DNA of 7,862 bases from Oxalobacteraceae bacterium (GTDB lineage: Bacteria > Pseudomonadota > Gammaproteobacteria > Burkholderiales > Burkholderiaceae_D), in the NCBI GenBank assembly GCA_947453015.1, contig CANGFL010000054.1:1-7862 (forward strand). The letters are read 5' to 3'. The translations under genes were made by a program, and so were the position numbers. The notes beneath the pieces were generated by a model. The model did no database searches. It was not told the DNA's origin and worked only from the letters and a program-made list of their open reading frames with translations. This document shows positions 6,551 to 7,862 of this stretch, in pieces (positions within the stretch are counted from its first letter, which is position 1; every line of letters starts with the position of its first letter).

Positions 6551-6626
6551 TGGTGCCGACTGCAGGACTTGAACCCGCCACCCCATGATTACAAATCAAG
6601 TGCTCTACCAGATGAGCTAAGCCGGC
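6551..6626 (-). tRNA. tRNA-Thr with anticodon UGU
   Basis: The minus strand folds as a 76-base tRNA with encoded CCA. The acceptor arm is GCCGGCT/AGTCGGC (one G-U), the D arm GCTC-ATCTGGTA-GAGC, the anticodon loop TTTGTAA with TGT, and the T arm GCGGG-TTCAAGT-CCTGC. The anticodon reads ACA/ACG-type threonine codons, and the flanking sequence resembles proteobacterial tRNA-Thr(UGU). The anticodon stem CTTGA/TCATG has a T-T mismatch at its second pair (positions 28-42). The gene lies 23 bases after the sspB stop on the same strand and ends just before the shared terminator. Confidence 0.95.
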
Positions 6627-6641
6627 TAAAAATCAGACGAG

Positions 6642-6647
6642 ATTATA
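6642..6647 (-). promoter_or_regulatory. Putative -10 box of a tRNA-Thr promoter
   Basis: On the minus strand TATAAT lies 15 bases upstream of the tRNA 5' end and just after the sspB stop codon. Any -35 would be inside the end of sspB, where the hexamer at 17-bp spacing (AAGCTT) is weak. The tRNA may have its own promoter or be processed from the sspAB transcript. Confidence 0.45.
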
Positions 6648-6649
6648 CG

Positions 6650-7159
6650 TTATTTAATCCGGGTAAGCTTTGGTTTGCCATGGTTCTTTGGTGGATCCGG
6701 ATCAGGCTTGTCATCGTCACCTCTGGGAACCGACGCCAGTACTGATGTCAACATGGGCGCTCCCTGAACTCGCTCCGACTCAGCGCTGAGTTTGGCTGCC
6801 TGTAATTTCTTCGCATCGGGCTTTTTTTTCCGCTCTTGCTGGTCTTCGCGCTTAACCTCAAACGCCATACCTTGACCATTCTCTCGAGCATAAATCGCAC
6901 TCACGTTTTCTACAGGCACTTCTATCTCGCGCGCTACTCCACCAAACCGCGCCTTGAAGTGGATGAAGTCATTATCCATCTTCAGGTTACCCGTCGCATC
7001 GAAGCTGATGTTGAGAACGATCTCCCCATTTTTCACAAACTCAGCTGGAACGTGGGTTCTCGCATCAACCGCCACCACAATATAAGGGGTGTACCCATTA
7101 TCGGTACACCACTCATACAGCGCTCGCAGCAAATAGGGTTTGGTTGAAGTTTCTGACAT
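6650..7159 (-). CDS. sspB: SspB, ClpXP adaptor (stringent starvation protein B)
   Basis: The 169-residue protein begins MSETSTKPYLLRALYEWCTDNGYTP. The compact substrate-binding domain (about 5-102) includes VPAEFVKNGEIVLNIS, FKARFGGVAREIEVPV and IYARENGQGMAFE, close to E. coli SspB. SspB holds ssrA-tagged proteins and other clients and brings them to ClpXP. The C-terminal peptide KPKLTRIK corresponds to the ClpX-tethering end (LRVVK in E. coli). The linker (about 103-160) first has a lysine/glutamate-rich part including KKK (111-113), encoded by an A8 run, then an acidic/proline-rich part (DDDKPDPDPP). The ATG at 7159 is preferred from family starts; a GTG at 7171 with AAGAG upstream is possible. 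The gene follows sspA by 21 bp. Confidence 0.95.
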   Translation of the reverse strand: MSETSTKPYLLRALYEWCTDNGYTPYIVVAVDARTHVPAEFVKNGEIVLNISFDATGNLKMDNDFIHFKARFGGVAREIEVPVENVSAIYARENGQGMAFEVKREDQQERKKKPDAKKLQAAKLSAESERVQGAPMLTSVLASVPRGDDDKPDPDPPKNHGKPKLTRIK

Positions 7160-7180
7160 ACCGTAGCTCACATATCGCTC

Positions 7181-7792
7181 TTAGCGACGCATAACCTTTT
7201 CGGAGGGTGTCAATGCCTCGATATAGGCCGGACGCGAAAAAATACGTTCCGCATATTTCATCAAGGGTGCAGCTGTTTTTGACAACTCCACTCCATAATG
7301 ATCAAGACGCCACAACAAAGGTGCGATGGCGACATCAAGCATTGAGAATTCTTCGCCAAGCATATATTTATTTTTTAAGAATAAAGGTGCCAGTGTAGTT
7401 AAGCGGTCGCGAATTTCATTGCGGGCTTTTTCATGGCTTTTTTCTGCTGAGCGCGATTTTTCATTCTCAAGAGAATGCACGTGCACAAATAATTCTTTTT
7501 CAAAATTAAATAACATCAGACGCGCGCGTGCGCGCATCAACGGATCAGCCGGCATCAGTTGTGGATGCGGGAAACGCTCATCGATGTACTCATTGATGAT
7601 GTTCGACTCATACAAAACCAGCTCGCGCTCAACCAGAATCGGAACCTGACCATACGGATTCATGGTCGAAATATCTTCTGGCTTGTTAAATAAATCCACG
7701 TCGCGAATTTCAAAGTCCATTCCTTTTTCAAAGAGGACCAGACGGCAGCGTTGTGAAAATGGGCACGTTGTACCCGAATAGAGAACCATCAT
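7181..7792 (-). CDS. sspA: SspA, RNA-polymerase-associated stringent starvation protein A (GST fold)
   Basis: From the ATG at 7792 the protein has 203 residues starting MMVLYSGTTCPFSQRC. It has an N-terminal thioredoxin-like domain (about 1-80, with NPYGQVPILVERELVLYESNIINEYIDERFPHPQLMPADP) and a C-terminal helical GST domain (EEFSMLDVAIAPLLWRLDHYG; SEKVMRR at the end). In E. coli SspA binds RNA polymerase and supports stationary-phase and acid survival without being an active transferase. Here C10-P-F-S13 and C16 stand where E. coli lacks the cysteine. An in-frame ATG at 7828 would add 12 residues, but it lies in the loop of a hairpin (7817-7845) and the family begins MMVLYSG. AAGGA lies nine bases before 7792. 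The gene forms a unit with sspB. Confidence 0.96.
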   Translation of the reverse strand: MMVLYSGTTCPFSQRCRLVLFEKGMDFEIRDVDLFNKPEDISTMNPYGQVPILVERELVLYESNIINEYIDERFPHPQLMPADPLMRARARLMLFNFEKELFVHVHSLENEKSRSAEKSHEKARNEIRDRLTTLAPLFLKNKYMLGEEFSMLDVAIAPLLWRLDHYGVELSKTAAPLMKYAERIFSRPAYIEALTPSEKVMRR

Positions 7793-7816
7793 TTTTGCAG
7801 TTCCTTGGAAACAAAG

Positions 7817-7845
7817 AGGGTGAGACATCGACTGCGCCTCACCCT
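7817..7845 (-). terminator. Hairpin in the sspA leader, possible terminator or attenuator
   Basis: On the minus strand AGGGTGAG (7845-7838) pairs perfectly with CTCACCCT (7824-7817) around a 13-base loop, then CTTTGTTT follows. It could end the upstream gene outside the window, attenuate sspA, or mark an mRNA processing site. The T-rich tail is interrupted by one C and one G, so termination would be partial. Confidence 0.45.
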
Positions 7846-7862
7846 GCTGACGAATATTCTGC

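Noticed and set aside
6551..6626. tRNA-Thr as an integration site of a mobile island
   Set aside because: No integrase, duplicated tRNA 3' end or direct repeat is seen, and both flanks are housekeeping genes.
6836..7147. Plus-strand reading frame of 103 codons opposite sspB
   Set aside because: It is a shadow of sspB with no ribosome site or domain.
7326..7649. Plus-strand reading frame of 107 codons opposite sspA
   Set aside because: It is antisense to a conserved gene with no independent support.

Overview
The window reads as an ordinary chromosomal stretch of a betaproteobacterium, most likely a Burkholderiales member of moderate G+C. The reasons are the SspA protein, which matches from memory the betaproteobacterial form with its N-terminal MMVLYSGTTCPFSQRC, the sspA-sspB-tRNA-Thr order, the grxD-ubiX pair, and the CstA and YbdD/YjiX sequences. 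This placement rests on remembered family sequences, not on a search.

Layout. Positions 1-1443 (+) hold the C-terminal 480 residues of the RNA-binding transcription factor Tex. They are followed by a 170-bp spacer with a long imperfect hairpin, a 26-bp tandem repeat and a TATAAT box. Next comes a two-gene (+) unit, grxD (CGFS monothiol glutaredoxin, iron-sulfur cluster traffic) and ubiX (flavin prenyltransferase, which makes prenylated FMN for UbiD in ubiquinone synthesis). Converging on ubiX with no spacer are two (-) genes: a 2-keto-4-pentenoate hydratase-like enzyme of the FAH superfamily and, downstream of it, a small exported four-cysteine protein of unknown function.

A 245-bp divergent intergenic region separates the hydratase from cstA (+), a pyruvate/peptide transporter of the carbon-starvation family, and its small partner gene of the YbdD/YjiX family. 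This unit ends at a strong bidirectional terminator shared with a convergent (-) unit: sspA, sspB and tRNA-Thr(UGU). SspA is an RNA-polymerase-associated GST-fold protein. SspB delivers ssrA-tagged proteins to ClpXP.

Themes. Most genes are housekeeping, redox or starvation-linked functions (Grx4, UbiX, CstA, SspA/SspB). The hydratase makes a precursor that is normally cleaved to pyruvate, and the divergent transporter belongs to a pyruvate-uptake family; a functional link is only inference. I found no mobile element, CRISPR array, phage gene or defence system. The less ordinary signals are an A8 slippery run in sspB that could produce an untethered form, a 26-bp tandem repeat of hairpin-plus-T4 units before grxD, a repeated TGTGATG heptamer upstream of cstA, a hairpin in the sspA leader, and the uncharacterised exported protein. 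No intergenic gap exceeds 300 bases.
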